A DNA stretch of 64,000 nucleotides from the NCBI GenBank assembly GCA_047975325.1, contig JBKEDF010000071.1, positions 1-64,000 of the forward strand, written 5' to 3'. The translations under genes were made by a program, and so were the position numbers. Shown piece after piece: positions 17,408 through 25,454 of the stretch. A model generated the notes under the pieces. It worked only from the letters and a program-made list of their open reading frames with translations, searched no databases and was not told the DNA's origin. The DNA comes from JBKEDF01 sp047975325 (lineage in GTDB: Bacteria; Pseudomonadota; Alphaproteobacteria; Rhodobacterales; Rhodobacteraceae). Numbering within the stretch: the first letter of the stretch is position 1; every line of letters begins with the position of its first letter.

Positions 17408-18334
17408 ATGGATTGGGATAAACTGAGAATCTTTCACGCGGTCGCGGATGCGGGCAGCCTCACCCATGCGGGTGATGTGTTGCACCTGTCGCAATCCGCT
17501 GTCAGCCGCCAGATCCGCGCGCTGGAGGAAAGCCTTGATGTTACTCTCTTTCATCGGCACGCACGGGGATTGATCCTGACCGAACAGGGCGAACTTCTGT
17601 TCGATGCGACCAAATCCATTGCAAAACGGCTTGAAACCGCCGCCGCCCGGATCCGCGACAGCGAAGATGAAGTCTTTGGCGAATTGCGGGTCACGACGAC
17701 GACGGGCTTCGGCACGCTATGGCTCGCCCCGCGCCTTTCGGCCCTTTACAACAAATACCCCGATCTGAAGATCGACCTGATGCTGGAGGAACGCGTCCTC
17801 GACCTGCCGATGCGGGAAGCCGATGTCGCGATCCGGATGAAGGAACCTTCCCAGGCCGATCTGATCCGCCGCCGCCTGATGAATATCCGCATGCGGCTTT
17901 TTGCCACGCCGGAATACCTGGCCCAGGCCGGAACCCCCGAAACGATGGAGGAACTTTCCTCCCACCGACTGATCTGCCAGAACGCAAGCGCAGCCCAGGT
18001 TGCGGCTGGCGCGGCGCTTGTGAAACAGATCATGACCCATGACATTTCATCGACCCTGACCGTCAACAACTATTTCGGGGTCCTGCAAGGCGTGCTCAGC
18101 GATCTCGGAATTGGCGTATTACCTGCCTATCTGACGGAGGATTTTCCAACACTGGTTCGCGTCCTGCCAGATATCGAATCGACGGAAGTACCCGTTTTCC
18201 TCGCCTATCCCGAAGAGTTGCGCCACTCCAAGAGAGTCGCCGCCTTCCGTGATTTCGTGGCAGAGGAGATCTTTGCCTACCGCCAGCGGCAGCGTGAACT
18301 TTCCGTCCAACAGGCCCTTGAAATGAAACAGTAA
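17408..18334 (+). CDS. LysR-family transcriptional regulator
   Basis: A 308-aa LysR-type regulator. Residues 1-60 are the winged helix-turn-helix (AGDVLHLSQSAVSRQIRALE), and residues 90-290 the effector-binding fold with LWLAPRLSALYNKYPDLKID and GVLQGVLSDLGIGVLPAYL. It is divergent from the indolepyruvate oxidoreductase and an inverted repeat lies between them, so control of that gene plus itself is likely. The effector is unknown. The C-terminal tail (RQRQRELSVQQALEMKQ) is longer and more charged than average. Confidence 0.93.
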   Translation: MDWDKLRIFHAVADAGSLTHAGDVLHLSQSAVSRQIRALEESLDVTLFHRHARGLILTEQGELLFDATKSIAKRLETAAARIRDSEDEVFGELRVTTTTGFGTLWLAPRLSALYNKYPDLKIDLMLEERVLDLPMREADVAIRMKEPSQADLIRRRLMNIRMRLFATPEYLAQAGTPETMEELSSHRLICQNASAAQVAAGAALVKQIMTHDISSTLTVNNYFGVLQGVLSDLGIGVLPAYLTEDFPTLVRVLPDIESTEVPVFLAYPEELRHSKRVAAFRDFVAEEIFAYRQRQRELSVQQALEMKQ

Positions 18335-18424
18335 TGGGAAGCCATGCGCAAAACGCATAGCAGCCTTGAGCGCTATACCCCCTATAAAAGCTTGAAACGC
18401 GCCGATGCTGCCCCTAGATCTGTC

Positions 18425-18508
18425 TGCGAAGGGTGCGACTGAACTTCTTTCGCCTCCTTCATACCTCCCTGTTGGACTTTGGCCGGGCTCCTGCTCGGCC
18501 TTTTTTTT
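18425..18508 (+). ncRNA. Candidate small RNA with two anti-Shine-Dalgarno (CCUCC) motifs
   Basis: Between the LysR stop and bolA there is no open gene but there is a C/U-rich stretch carrying CCTCC at about 18452 and again at about 18465, placed in unpaired-looking sequence directly before a strong intrinsic terminator. Such CUCC-loop RNAs are common in alphaproteobacteria. A weak upstream promoter is possible (TTGAAA at 18392, 17 bases, TAGATC). The alternative is that the terminator only ends the LysR transcript, 146 bases after its stop. The 5' end given here is approximate. Confidence 0.4.
18481..18508 (+). terminator. Strong intrinsic terminator
   Basis: Eight-base stem GGCCGGGC / GCTCGGCC (one G-U pair) with a TCCT loop, followed directly by eight T residues on the plus strand. 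It ends transcripts coming from the LysR gene or the candidate small RNA before bolA, which is on the other strand. Confidence 0.88.
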
Positions 18509-18556
18509 GCCCGTCATTCGGTTTGTGGCAGACTGCATTGCCGCCGGGGCTATCCG

Positions 18557-18811
18557 TTACCCGGCATCAATGGTCAGCGCATGAATTTTTCCCACGATTT
18601 CAGGGCCAAGTGCCGCGTGGATCGCCCTGTGCCGCGCGACCCGCGTCAGGGGCGCCAGCGCCTCTGCACGGATGGTAACGGCAAAATGGCTTTCGCCCGA
18701 CCCGTCATCACCCGCGTGCCCGGCGTGGCGGTGGCTTTCATTTGATACTTCCAGCTGCTGCGGGGTAAATTCCGCCTCCAGACGCGTTCGGATCAGCTCT
18801 GCCATGGCCAT
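18557..18811 (-). CDS. bolA: BolA family protein
   Basis: BolA proteins pair with monothiol glutaredoxins to bind [2Fe-2S] clusters and also bind DNA. The 84-aa product shows AELIRTRLEAEFTPQQLEV, then the conserved HAGH and GESHFAVTIRAEAL segments, and RVARHRAIHAALGPEIVGKIHAL, where the invariant C-terminal histidine ligand lies. The ATG at 18811 is 11 bases after AAGGGGG; a TTG seven codons upstream is less likely. It is divergent from the J-domain gene, a pairing frequent in Rhodobacterales. Confidence 0.92.
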   Translation of the reverse strand: MAMAELIRTRLEAEFTPQQLEVSNESHRHAGHAGDDGSGESHFAVTIRAEALAPLTRVARHRAIHAALGPEIVGKIHALTIDAG

Positions 18812-18886
18812 AATTCTGTCAACCCCCTTCAATCCGTGGCGTTATGCTCTAAACTCTCTCGCCTCCGAGTCGGAAAGGCAAGATCC

Positions 18887-19525
18887 ATGACCAACCGCCC
18901 TCCTTTCGAATTCGACATGCGCGTTTCCTCCGACAAGAAGAAACGCAAGGCTGGTCGACGCGGAATGTCCGGTGCTTTCGAAACCTCCACGCGCACCTGC
19001 GAATATCCCGGCTGTTCCGAGCCCGGGCTTTACCGTGCGCCCAAAAGCCCCGATGAGTTGGACGATTTCCTTTGGTTTTGCCGCAATCACGTACGCGAAT
19101 ATAATCTGAAGTGGAATTTCTTTCAGGGCAGTTCAGAGGAGGATTTCCAGGCCTTCATCGACAAGGACCGCGTCTGGGGCCGCGAGACGGAGCCATTCGG
19201 CAAGCGTCCGGATGAAGGTCGGGTCTGGTCCCGCCTCGGCGTGAACGATCCGATGGAGATCCTTGGGGAAAAGGGAACGCAAAACCCCGGTCGCGCTGAA
19301 CCCACCGGGGCAACCCGGAAACTGCCACCCACCGAACGCAAGGCAATTGAAATTCTCGATGCGCGCGACAATTGGACAAAATCCGAAATCCGGAAACAAT
19401 ACAAGAGCTTGGTAAAGGATCTTCACCCGGACATGAATGGCGGCGACCGTTCGGACGAAGAACGCCTGCAGGAGGTCGTCTGGGCCTGGGACCAAGTAAA
19501 AGACAGTCGTTTTTTCCGTGATTAG
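18887..19525 (+). CDS. J-domain protein with an N-terminal zinc-finger-like motif
   Basis: The 212-aa protein carries a DnaJ domain at its C-terminus (about residues 145-208): SEIRKQYKSLVKDLHPDMNGG has the HPD tripeptide that activates DnaK ATPase. The N-terminal half holds a Cys-x4-Cys (CEYPGC) and a Cys-x2-His (WFCRNHVREYN) spaced about 28 residues apart, a possible zinc site. This arrangement is a DnaJ-like co-chaperone without the Gly/Phe region. The ATG at 18887 follows GGAAAGG; the extra upstream codons overlap the bolA promoter region. The client is unknown. Confidence 0.88.
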   Translation: MTNRPPFEFDMRVSSDKKKRKAGRRGMSGAFETSTRTCEYPGCSEPGLYRAPKSPDELDDFLWFCRNHVREYNLKWNFFQGSSEEDFQAFIDKDRVWGRETEPFGKRPDEGRVWSRLGVNDPMEILGEKGTQNPGRAEPTGATRKLPPTERKAIEILDARDNWTKSEIRKQYKSLVKDLHPDMNGGDRSDEERLQEVVWAWDQVKDSRFFRD

Positions 19526-19615
19526 AGATAGATACCCCTACAATCTAATATCTGGCATGAAGTTCGTGACTGTCCGTTCCTTCCCGATTTGACAGCAGGC
19601 AAAGAGGATCTCCGC

Positions 19616-20527
19616 ATGATAGCAACCGGGTTGCCCAAACATGTCCTGTCCATCGGTGAGGCAATGGTGGAACTTGCACCCATGGCGGAGGCAGGCCAGT
19701 TTTCCATGGGGTTTGCCGGGGACAGTTTCAATACCGCCTGGTATTTGCGCCGCAGCCTGCCCGCCGACTGGACGGTGGATTACCTGACAGCGGTGGGACA
19801 GGATGGTGTCTCCGGCCGCCTGCTGGATTTCCTGAAGGCTTCCGGCGTCGGAACCGGTGCCATTGCGCAACTGCCGGATCGGACGGTCGGGCTGTACATG
19901 ATCGAATTGCAGGATGGCGAACGCAGCTTTTCCTATTGGCGGGGGCAAAGTGCGGCGCGGCTTATGGCGGCAGATCCCGGCCATCTGGCACAGGCCATGG
20001 CGGGGGCCGGGGTAATTTACCTGTCCGGCATCACGATTGCCGTTCTGGAAAACCCGGGTCGGGCCAATCTTTATGCCGCGCTTGATACCGCACGGGCGGC
20101 AGGGGCGCTTGTGGCCTTCGACCCCAATCTTCGGCCCCGGCTCTGGCCCGATGCCGAAACGATGCGGACGGAAATCATGACCACCGCAACGCGGGCCGAT
20201 ATCATCCTGCCTTCCCACGAGGATGAGGCAACGCATTTCGGGGATACCGATCCGGCGGCAACGGCAGCACGCTATGCACAGGCAGGCGCAGCGATGGTGG
20301 TCGTGAAAAACGGTGGCGGGGAGATGTTGAGCCTCGCCGAAGGGCAAGGCGCGATCCACGCCCCTGAAATCGTGACCAATGTCGTGGACAGCACCGCGGC
20401 CGGCGACAGTTTCAACGCCGCTTTTCTGGCGACATGGCTGACAGGTGCAGATCTGAAATCCGCCATTCGGGCCGGGGCGAAACAGGCGGCCCATGTGATC
20501 GGCAGGCGCGGTGCGCTTTGCCCCTGA
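19616..20527 (+). CDS. kdgK: 2-dehydro-3-deoxygluconokinase (PfkB family)
   Basis: PfkB/ribokinase-family sugar kinase of 303 aa. VLSIGEAMVELAP and MGFAGDSFNTAWYLRR at the N-terminus are typical of KDG kinase, which phosphorylates 2-keto-3-deoxygluconate for Entner-Doudoroff-type cleavage; the C-terminal signature is VVDSTAAGDSFNAAFLA with the catalytic Asp. The gene neighbours a sugar-acid dehydratase and an SDR, which supports the substrate. Another keto-deoxy sugar acid is possible. The ATG at 19616 follows AAAGAGG; the longer frame starts at a TTG. Confidence 0.85.
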   Translation: MIATGLPKHVLSIGEAMVELAPMAEAGQFSMGFAGDSFNTAWYLRRSLPADWTVDYLTAVGQDGVSGRLLDFLKASGVGTGAIAQLPDRTVGLYMIELQDGERSFSYWRGQSAARLMAADPGHLAQAMAGAGVIYLSGITIAVLENPGRANLYAALDTARAAGALVAFDPNLRPRLWPDAETMRTEIMTTATRADIILPSHEDEATHFGDTDPAATAARYAQAGAAMVVVKNGGGEMLSLAEGQGAIHAPEIVTNVVDSTAAGDSFNAAFLATWLTGADLKSAIRAGAKQAAHVIGRRGALCP

Positions 20528-20598
20528 CAGACAATGACGGCAGACCTGCCCCTGCTCCGGCGGGAAACAGGCATGATACACCCGGGAAAGGAAAAGAA

Positions 20599-21507
20599 AT
20601 GAAGCTCATCATCGATACGGACCCGGGGGTGGATGATGCAATGGCATTTGCCTATGCGGCAGCCCATCCCGATATCGAACTGATCGCCCTGACCACTGTT
20701 TTCGGCAATATCGCGCTGGAGACGGCAACGCGCAACGCCCTCTGGCTATCGGACCTATCGGGCAGCCAGGTACCGGTTCATGCGGGTGCCGCAGGACCCC
20801 TGAACGGCAACGAGCCACATTACGTGCCGCATATCCACGGGGAACAGGGGCTGGGCAGCGCCATCGCGCCAGAGCCGAAGACCCCGGCAAAAAAGGAACC
20901 AGCGGCGGAATTCCTGATACGGGCCGCGGCAGAAAACCCCGGGCAGGTTACCCTTTGCGCGGTCGGTCCGCTTACCAATATCGCCAGGGCAATGACGCTT
21001 GACCCGGGTTTCCTGGGAAATCTGGCACAATTGGTGATCATGGGCGGATCGCTGCATGCGGGCGGGAATGTAACACCTCATGCCGAAGCAAATTTCCATA
21101 GCGATCCGGAAGCCGCCAATCAGGTCTTGCACGCCCCTGACGCCGGACGGATCACGATCATAGGGCTGGATGTAACCACCAGGGTTATTGCGACACCGGA
21201 TCAGTTCCGGCAGGTACCTGCCGGCCCGATGGCCTCCCTTCTGGTGCAGGCCACGGATTTCTATATGGAATTTCACCGCCAGAAAGGTGGCCACAGGATA
21301 TGTTACATGCATGATCCCGCTGCGGTGATCTATGTGATACGGCCCGATCTTTTCGGGACAGCGCCCCATCGGCTGGAGGTCTGCCTCAAGGGTGCCGAAC
21401 GTGGTGCAATGCGCCAAAGCCACACCGCCCCAACCCCGTGTCAGGTCGCCATGACAGTCGAAAGCGAAGCCGTCAGCACGGAATTTTTCCGGGCGCTTTC
21501 AGCCTGA
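20599..21507 (+). CDS. Inosine/uridine-preferring nucleoside hydrolase
   Basis: A 302-aa IUNH-family enzyme that cleaves the N-glycosidic bond of nucleosides to base and ribose. The N-terminus IIDTDPGVDDAMAFAYA holds the Asp cluster that binds Ca2+ and ribose; TLCAVGPLTNIARAM is the second family block, and the C-terminal region has HDPAAVIYVIRPDLF. Base specificity cannot be read off. The true ATG at 20599 lies after GGAAAAG; the long upstream frame overlaps kdgK out of phase. It follows kdgK by 71 bases and may be co-transcribed. Confidence 0.92.
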   Translation: MKLIIDTDPGVDDAMAFAYAAAHPDIELIALTTVFGNIALETATRNALWLSDLSGSQVPVHAGAAGPLNGNEPHYVPHIHGEQGLGSAIAPEPKTPAKKEPAAEFLIRAAAENPGQVTLCAVGPLTNIARAMTLDPGFLGNLAQLVIMGGSLHAGGNVTPHAEANFHSDPEAANQVLHAPDAGRITIIGLDVTTRVIATPDQFRQVPAGPMASLLVQATDFYMEFHRQKGGHRICYMHDPAAVIYVIRPDLFGTAPHRLEVCLKGAERGAMRQSHTAPTPCQVAMTVESEAVSTEFFRALSA

Positions 21508-21525
21508 GGGACGGGTATCGGGGCG

Positions 21526-22266
21526 TCAGCCACGCCCCACATAGGGCATGGCCGACGCCATGATCGTCATGGTCAGGATATTGGTATCAAGCGGCAGTTC
21601 GGCCATATGCAACACCGCGCGGGCCACCTCATGCGCTGTCATCACTGGCTCCACCGCCACTGTTCCATTGGCCTGCGGAACACCCTTTGTCATTGCCACG
21701 GCCATATCCGTCAGTGCATTCCCGATATCAATCTGCCCACAGGCGATGCTGAAAGGACGACCATCAAGGCTCAGGGTCTTGGTCAGGCCACTGATGGCAT
21801 GTTTGGAAGCCGTATAGGGCACCGAACCGGGGCGCGGCATGGTGGCCGAAACCGAACCGTTATTGATGATACGCCCCCCCTGCGGATCCTGATTCCGCAT
21901 ATGGCGAAAGGCTGCACGCGCAGCCAGGAACATGCCGGTGATATTCACATCGGTCACACGTTTCCAGTCCGCAACGGCAATTTCATCGATCAGGGTGGAA
22001 GGAAGCGAGGCCCCCGCATTATTGAACAACACATCGATCCGGCTCCATTCCCCGGCGGCGCGGGCGAAAGCATCATCCACCTGCGCCTCATCTGTCACGT
22101 CGCAGGGCAGGATAAGCGCATCCGCATGCCCATCCGCCGTTTCCTCCAGCGCCCCGGCCCGACGACCGATCAGCCCAACCTTCCAGCCCTGTTTCAGAAA
22201 GGTCTGGGTGGTCTCGCGTCCAACGCCGGACCCCGCGCCAGTGATAATGATGCCTTTGCGGGTCAT
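21526..22266 (-). CDS. Short-chain dehydrogenase/reductase
   Basis: A 246-aa classical SDR. The nucleotide-binding motif is TGAGSGVG, followed by the NNAG motif in DVLFNNAGASL, a catalytic Ser in NNGSVSATMPRPG and the YTASK dyad. The gene starts with ATG at 22266 after GGAGGGG and lies 13 bases after the dehydratase stop, so the two form an operon. Oxidation of an aldose or reduction of a keto sugar acid in the same pathway is likely; the substrate is not defined by sequence. Confidence 0.92.
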   Translation of the reverse strand: MTRKGIIITGAGSGVGRETTQTFLKQGWKVGLIGRRAGALEETADGHADALILPCDVTDEAQVDDAFARAAGEWSRIDVLFNNAGASLPSTLIDEIAVADWKRVTDVNITGMFLAARAAFRHMRNQDPQGGRIINNGSVSATMPRPGSVPYTASKHAISGLTKTLSLDGRPFSIACGQIDIGNALTDMAVAMTKGVPQANGTVAVEPVMTAHEVARAVLHMAELPLDTNILTMTIMASAMPYVGRG

Positions 22267-22279
22267 AACCCCTCCTGTA

Positions 22280-24061
22280 TCAATGATTGTCGCGCGGCAG
22301 GTCCTTGCAGACCTGATGATAAGCCGTGGCAAGTTCCAGGCAACCGCCATCGGCAAGCTGGCCGACATGGGTGCGATAGATTTCCTGCCAGGGCGTCTGA
22401 TGGCGGATCTCGGGCGGGGTCCAGGCGGTCTTGCGGGCCTGCCATTCCTTGTCACCCACCAACGCGTTCATTGTGCTGTCATTGAGGTTCAGACGCACGC
22501 GATCACCGGTTTGCAGATAGGCAAGCCCGCCGCCCACCACCGATTCCGGGGAGGCATTGAGGATCGACGGGCTTTCCGAGGTGCCCGATTGCCGCCCATC
22601 GCCGACCGTCGGCATATGATCGATGCCTGCATGGATCAAGGCGTCGGGCGGCTGCATGTTCACCACCTCGGCCGAGCCGGGATAGCCCACGCAGCCGACA
22701 CCCCGGATAAACAGGATATCATTTTCGCTGATCGCCAGATCCGGGTCATTGATCCGGTCATGGTAATCCTCCGGCCCCTCGAACACGACGGCCCGGGCCT
22801 CAAAGATTCCCTCCTGTCCCGGTCTGGACAGGAACCGCTGCCGAAAATCATCGGATATCACCGAGGTCTTCATCAAGGCGGACTCGAAAAGATTGCCCGA
22901 AAGCACAAGAAAACCGGCATTGGGCCGCAACGGGGCGTCATAGGTGGTGATGACCTCCGTGTCGTGACTGCGCCAGCCTGACAGGTTTTCCCCCATGGTC
23001 TTGCCCGTTACCGTCCTGACCCCCGCATCAAGCCGGCCTGCGGCAAGCAATTCCCCCATCACGGCAGGAACACCCCCTGCCCGGAAAAAGGATTCGCCCA
23101 GATATTTCCCTGCGGGCTGCATATTGACCATCAGGGGCACGTCATAACCATGCTCCTGCCAGTCGGTTACATGCAGATCAACCCCGGCATGGCGCGCCAC
23201 GGCCTGCAGATGGGGCGGCGCATTGGTCGACCCCCCTATCGCCGCATTGACGATGATGGCATTCAGAAAGGCTTTGCGTGTGAGGATATCGGAAGGTTTC
23301 AGATCTTCCTCAACCATCGCAACAATGCGGCGCCCGGTTTCATAGGCCATGTTCATCCGTTCCCGGAATGGCGCGGGAATCGCAGAATTTCCGGTTAGTG
23401 TCATGCCCAGTGCCTCGGCCATGGCATTCATAGTGCTGGCTGTGCCCATGGAATTGCAATGACCCAGCGAAGGCGCCGAAGCACAGACGCGGGACATGAA
23501 TTCATCAAGATCGATCTTGCCATCGGCCAGCAGGCGGCGGCTTTCCCAGACCACGGTGCCTGATCCCACAAGCCGCCCGTTCCACCAACCATCCAGCATT
23601 GGCCCGCCATTCAGCGCAATCGCGGGAATATCGGCTGTGGCCGCGCCCATCAGCATCGCGGGCGTGGTCTTGTCGCAACCGGTGGTCAGCACCACCCCAT
23701 CGATGGGATATCCATGCAGGACCTCAACCAGGCTCAGATAGGCCAGGTTGCGGTCCAGTGCCGCCGTGGGGCGTTTTCCCGTTTCCTGAATGGGGTGGAC
23801 GGGAAATTCCATCGGCACCCCACCCGCATCGCGAATGCCCGCCTTGATGCGGTCCATCAGGAAGACATGGATCTTGTTGCAGGGCGACAGATCACTGCCG
23901 CTTTGGGCAATACCGATGATGGGGCGGTTTCCCTGCAATTCACCGCGCGTATATTCCTGATTGAGGTATCGTTCCAGATAAAGCGCGGTCATTCCGGGGT
24001 TGTTGGGATTGTCGAACCATTCCTGAGAACGGTATTTCTTGTTGGCACGCGTATTGGACAT
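22280..24061 (-). CDS. IlvD/Edd-family sugar-acid dehydratase (pentonate/hexonate type)
   Basis: A 593-aa iron-sulfur dehydratase. LTTGCDKTTPAMLMGAA carries the first cluster cysteine with Thr-Thr, a form seen in sugar-acid dehydratases such as L-arabinonate and D-xylonate dehydratase rather than in dihydroxy-acid dehydratase; SLGHCNSMGTASTMNAMAEA carries a further one, and IVNAAIGGSTNAPPHLQAVA is the conserved middle block. Its neighbours are an SDR, KDG kinase and, at a distance, a fumarylacetoacetase-family gene, all consistent with sugar-acid breakdown. Start at 24061 after GGAAGC. A GntR-type palindrome lies 50 bases upstream. Confidence 0.88.
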   Translation of the reverse strand: MSNTRANKKYRSQEWFDNPNNPGMTALYLERYLNQEYTRGELQGNRPIIGIAQSGSDLSPCNKIHVFLMDRIKAGIRDAGGVPMEFPVHPIQETGKRPTAALDRNLAYLSLVEVLHGYPIDGVVLTTGCDKTTPAMLMGAATADIPAIALNGGPMLDGWWNGRLVGSGTVVWESRRLLADGKIDLDEFMSRVCASAPSLGHCNSMGTASTMNAMAEALGMTLTGNSAIPAPFRERMNMAYETGRRIVAMVEEDLKPSDILTRKAFLNAIIVNAAIGGSTNAPPHLQAVARHAGVDLHVTDWQEHGYDVPLMVNMQPAGKYLGESFFRAGGVPAVMGELLAAGRLDAGVRTVTGKTMGENLSGWRSHDTEVITTYDAPLRPNAGFLVLSGNLFESALMKTSVISDDFRQRFLSRPGQEGIFEARAVVFEGPEDYHDRINDPDLAISENDILFIRGVGCVGYPGSAEVVNMQPPDALIHAGIDHMPTVGDGRQSGTSESPSILNASPESVVGGGLAYLQTGDRVRLNLNDSTMNALVGDKEWQARKTAWTPPEIRHQTPWQEIYRTHVGQLADGGCLELATAYHQVCKDLPRDNH

Positions 24062-24110
24062 GGCTTGCTTCCGACGGTGATTTGGGGTTTCACTCCGACA
24101 AGTATTGCCG

Positions 24111-24124
24111 TCTGGTATACCAGA
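24111..24124. promoter_or_regulatory. GntR/FadR-type operator palindrome TCTGGTATACCAGA
   Basis: A perfect 14-base palindrome between the dehydratase (minus) and azlC (plus). TGGTATACCA is the core bound by hexuronate- and pentonate-related FCD-type GntR repressors such as UxuR/ExuR. It sits 50 bases from the dehydratase ATG and 37 from that of azlC, so it most likely represses the dehydratase-SDR operon. The regulator is not in the window. Confidence 0.6.
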
Positions 24125-24161
24125 TTGCAACTGATCTGTTGAATATCGAAAGCAACGCGCA

Positions 24162-24914
24162 ATGCCCGGCCCGTCCAACACCAGGATTCCCGCAAGATCG
24201 GCGGCGGAACGCCACGCCTTCCTGCGTGGGATACGCGATTGCAGCCCCTATTTCGTGGCCATAGTGCCCTATTCAGTGCTTTTTGGCGTATTGGCGCGGG
24301 ATGCGGGGCTCGATCTGCTGCAGGTCGTGACGATGTCGGTTGTGGTTATCGCCGGGGCCGCACAATTCACCGCCCTCAGCCTCATGAGCGATCACGCACC
24401 GGTCTTTGTAATCCTGCTGGCCTCGCTCGCAGTCAATTTGCGCATGGCCATGTATTCTGCGGCTCTTGCCCCGCATCTGGGGGATGCGCCGATGCGCCAG
24501 CGCATGCTGATGGCCTATGTCATGGTGGATCCGACCTTCGCGGTGGCAAACAATAAATTCGAGGCCGAACCGAAGATGCCCTTGAAAGAGAAGGTCGCCT
24601 ATTACTTCGGAACGATTACCACCGTCTGCCTGCCCTGGTATGTCTTTACCATCGTGGGTGCACTGATCGGCAAGGCCATCCCGCCCGGTCTTTCGGCCGA
24701 TTTCGCGGTACCGATCTGCTTCATCTCGCTTGTCGCCCCGATGTTGCGCAGCCCCGCCCATATCGCGGCAGCCCTTGTATCCGTGGTGGCCTCGCTTGCG
24801 CTTTCTTGGGTGCCGTGGAGCCTGGGCATGCTGGTCGCGGCAGTATTGGCCATCCTGACCGGCGCGCAGGTGGAATTCTGGCAAAGGCGGCGGCGCGCGG
24901 GGGGGCCGGCATGA
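24162..24914 (+). CDS. azlC: AzlC family branched-chain amino-acid exporter, large subunit
   Basis: A 250-aa membrane protein with about seven membrane helices. The family pattern is clear: RDCSPYFVAIVPYSVLFGVLA, VVVIAGAAQFTALSLM and LAVNLRMAMYSAALAPHL, then AYVMVDPTFAVANN. AzlC works with the small subunit AzlD in export of branched-chain and related amino acids. The ATG at 24162 has only a weak ribosome site. The stop overlaps the azlD start, which fixes the partner. Confidence 0.92.
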   Translation: MPGPSNTRIPARSAAERHAFLRGIRDCSPYFVAIVPYSVLFGVLARDAGLDLLQVVTMSVVVIAGAAQFTALSLMSDHAPVFVILLASLAVNLRMAMYSAALAPHLGDAPMRQRMLMAYVMVDPTFAVANNKFEAEPKMPLKEKVAYYFGTITTVCLPWYVFTIVGALIGKAIPPGLSADFAVPICFISLVAPMLRSPAHIAAALVSVVASLALSWVPWSLGMLVAAVLAILTGAQVEFWQRRRRAGGPA

Positions 24915-25234
24915 TCGATGACACCATATTCTGGATCGTGACGATCCTGCTGGGGATCGGAACCTGGTTGATCCGGTTTTCCTTTCTGGGATTTCTGGGG
25001 GGGCGGGCATTGCCCGATTGGGTCCTGGTTCATCTGCGCTATGTCGGGATCGGGGTATTGCCGGCACTTGCCGCACCCCTGGTGGTCTGGCCCCCGACCA
25101 TGGGCGGCGCGGTGGATATGCTGCGCATCATGGCTGCCGCAATCGCCCTCTATGCGGGCTGGCGATTTGGCGTGATCGCCTCCATCGTAACGGGAATAGG
25201 GTCGCTTTGGTTTCTGCAATGGATCATAGGCTGA
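24911..25234 (+). CDS. azlD: AzlD family exporter, small subunit
   Basis: A 107-aa protein with three or four membrane helices: IFWIVTILLGIGTWLIRF, LRYVGIGVLPALAAPLVVW and AAAIALYAGWRFGVIASIV. Conserved features are the N-terminal RFSFLGFLG turn and the Pro in VLPALAAP. The ATG overlaps the azlC stop by four bases; the longer open frame upstream lies within azlC out of phase and is rejected. The gene pair is a typical AzlCD exporter. The following 220 bases up to the next gene hold no clear feature. Confidence 0.9.
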   Translation: MIDDTIFWIVTILLGIGTWLIRFSFLGFLGGRALPDWVLVHLRYVGIGVLPALAAPLVVWPPTMGGAVDMLRIMAAAIALYAGWRFGVIASIVTGIGSLWFLQWIIG

Positions 25235-25454
25235 CCCACCCGGCAAATCCGTCAACGGGATAGGAAAAGAACCGCATGCCCCGATCAAAGAGGATTGCGG
25301 GATTGCCCCGGATCGGTTTTTCTTTACCGAATAACCGGGAAGAAAATATTGCCACCGCCACCCAGCGGGGTTGGCAGATATATCATTTCACCGGCGCTAC
25401 GGGTCGGGCCAGAACCCCTGTCGGCGCAGGGTCAATGACGGAAAGCGAGGCAGA

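Noticed and set aside
18366..18388. TTGAGC and TATAAA as promoter of the candidate small RNA
   Set aside because: The spacer is only 11 bases, too short for sigma-70; the TTGAAA/TAGATC pair further down has a good spacer but a poor -10.
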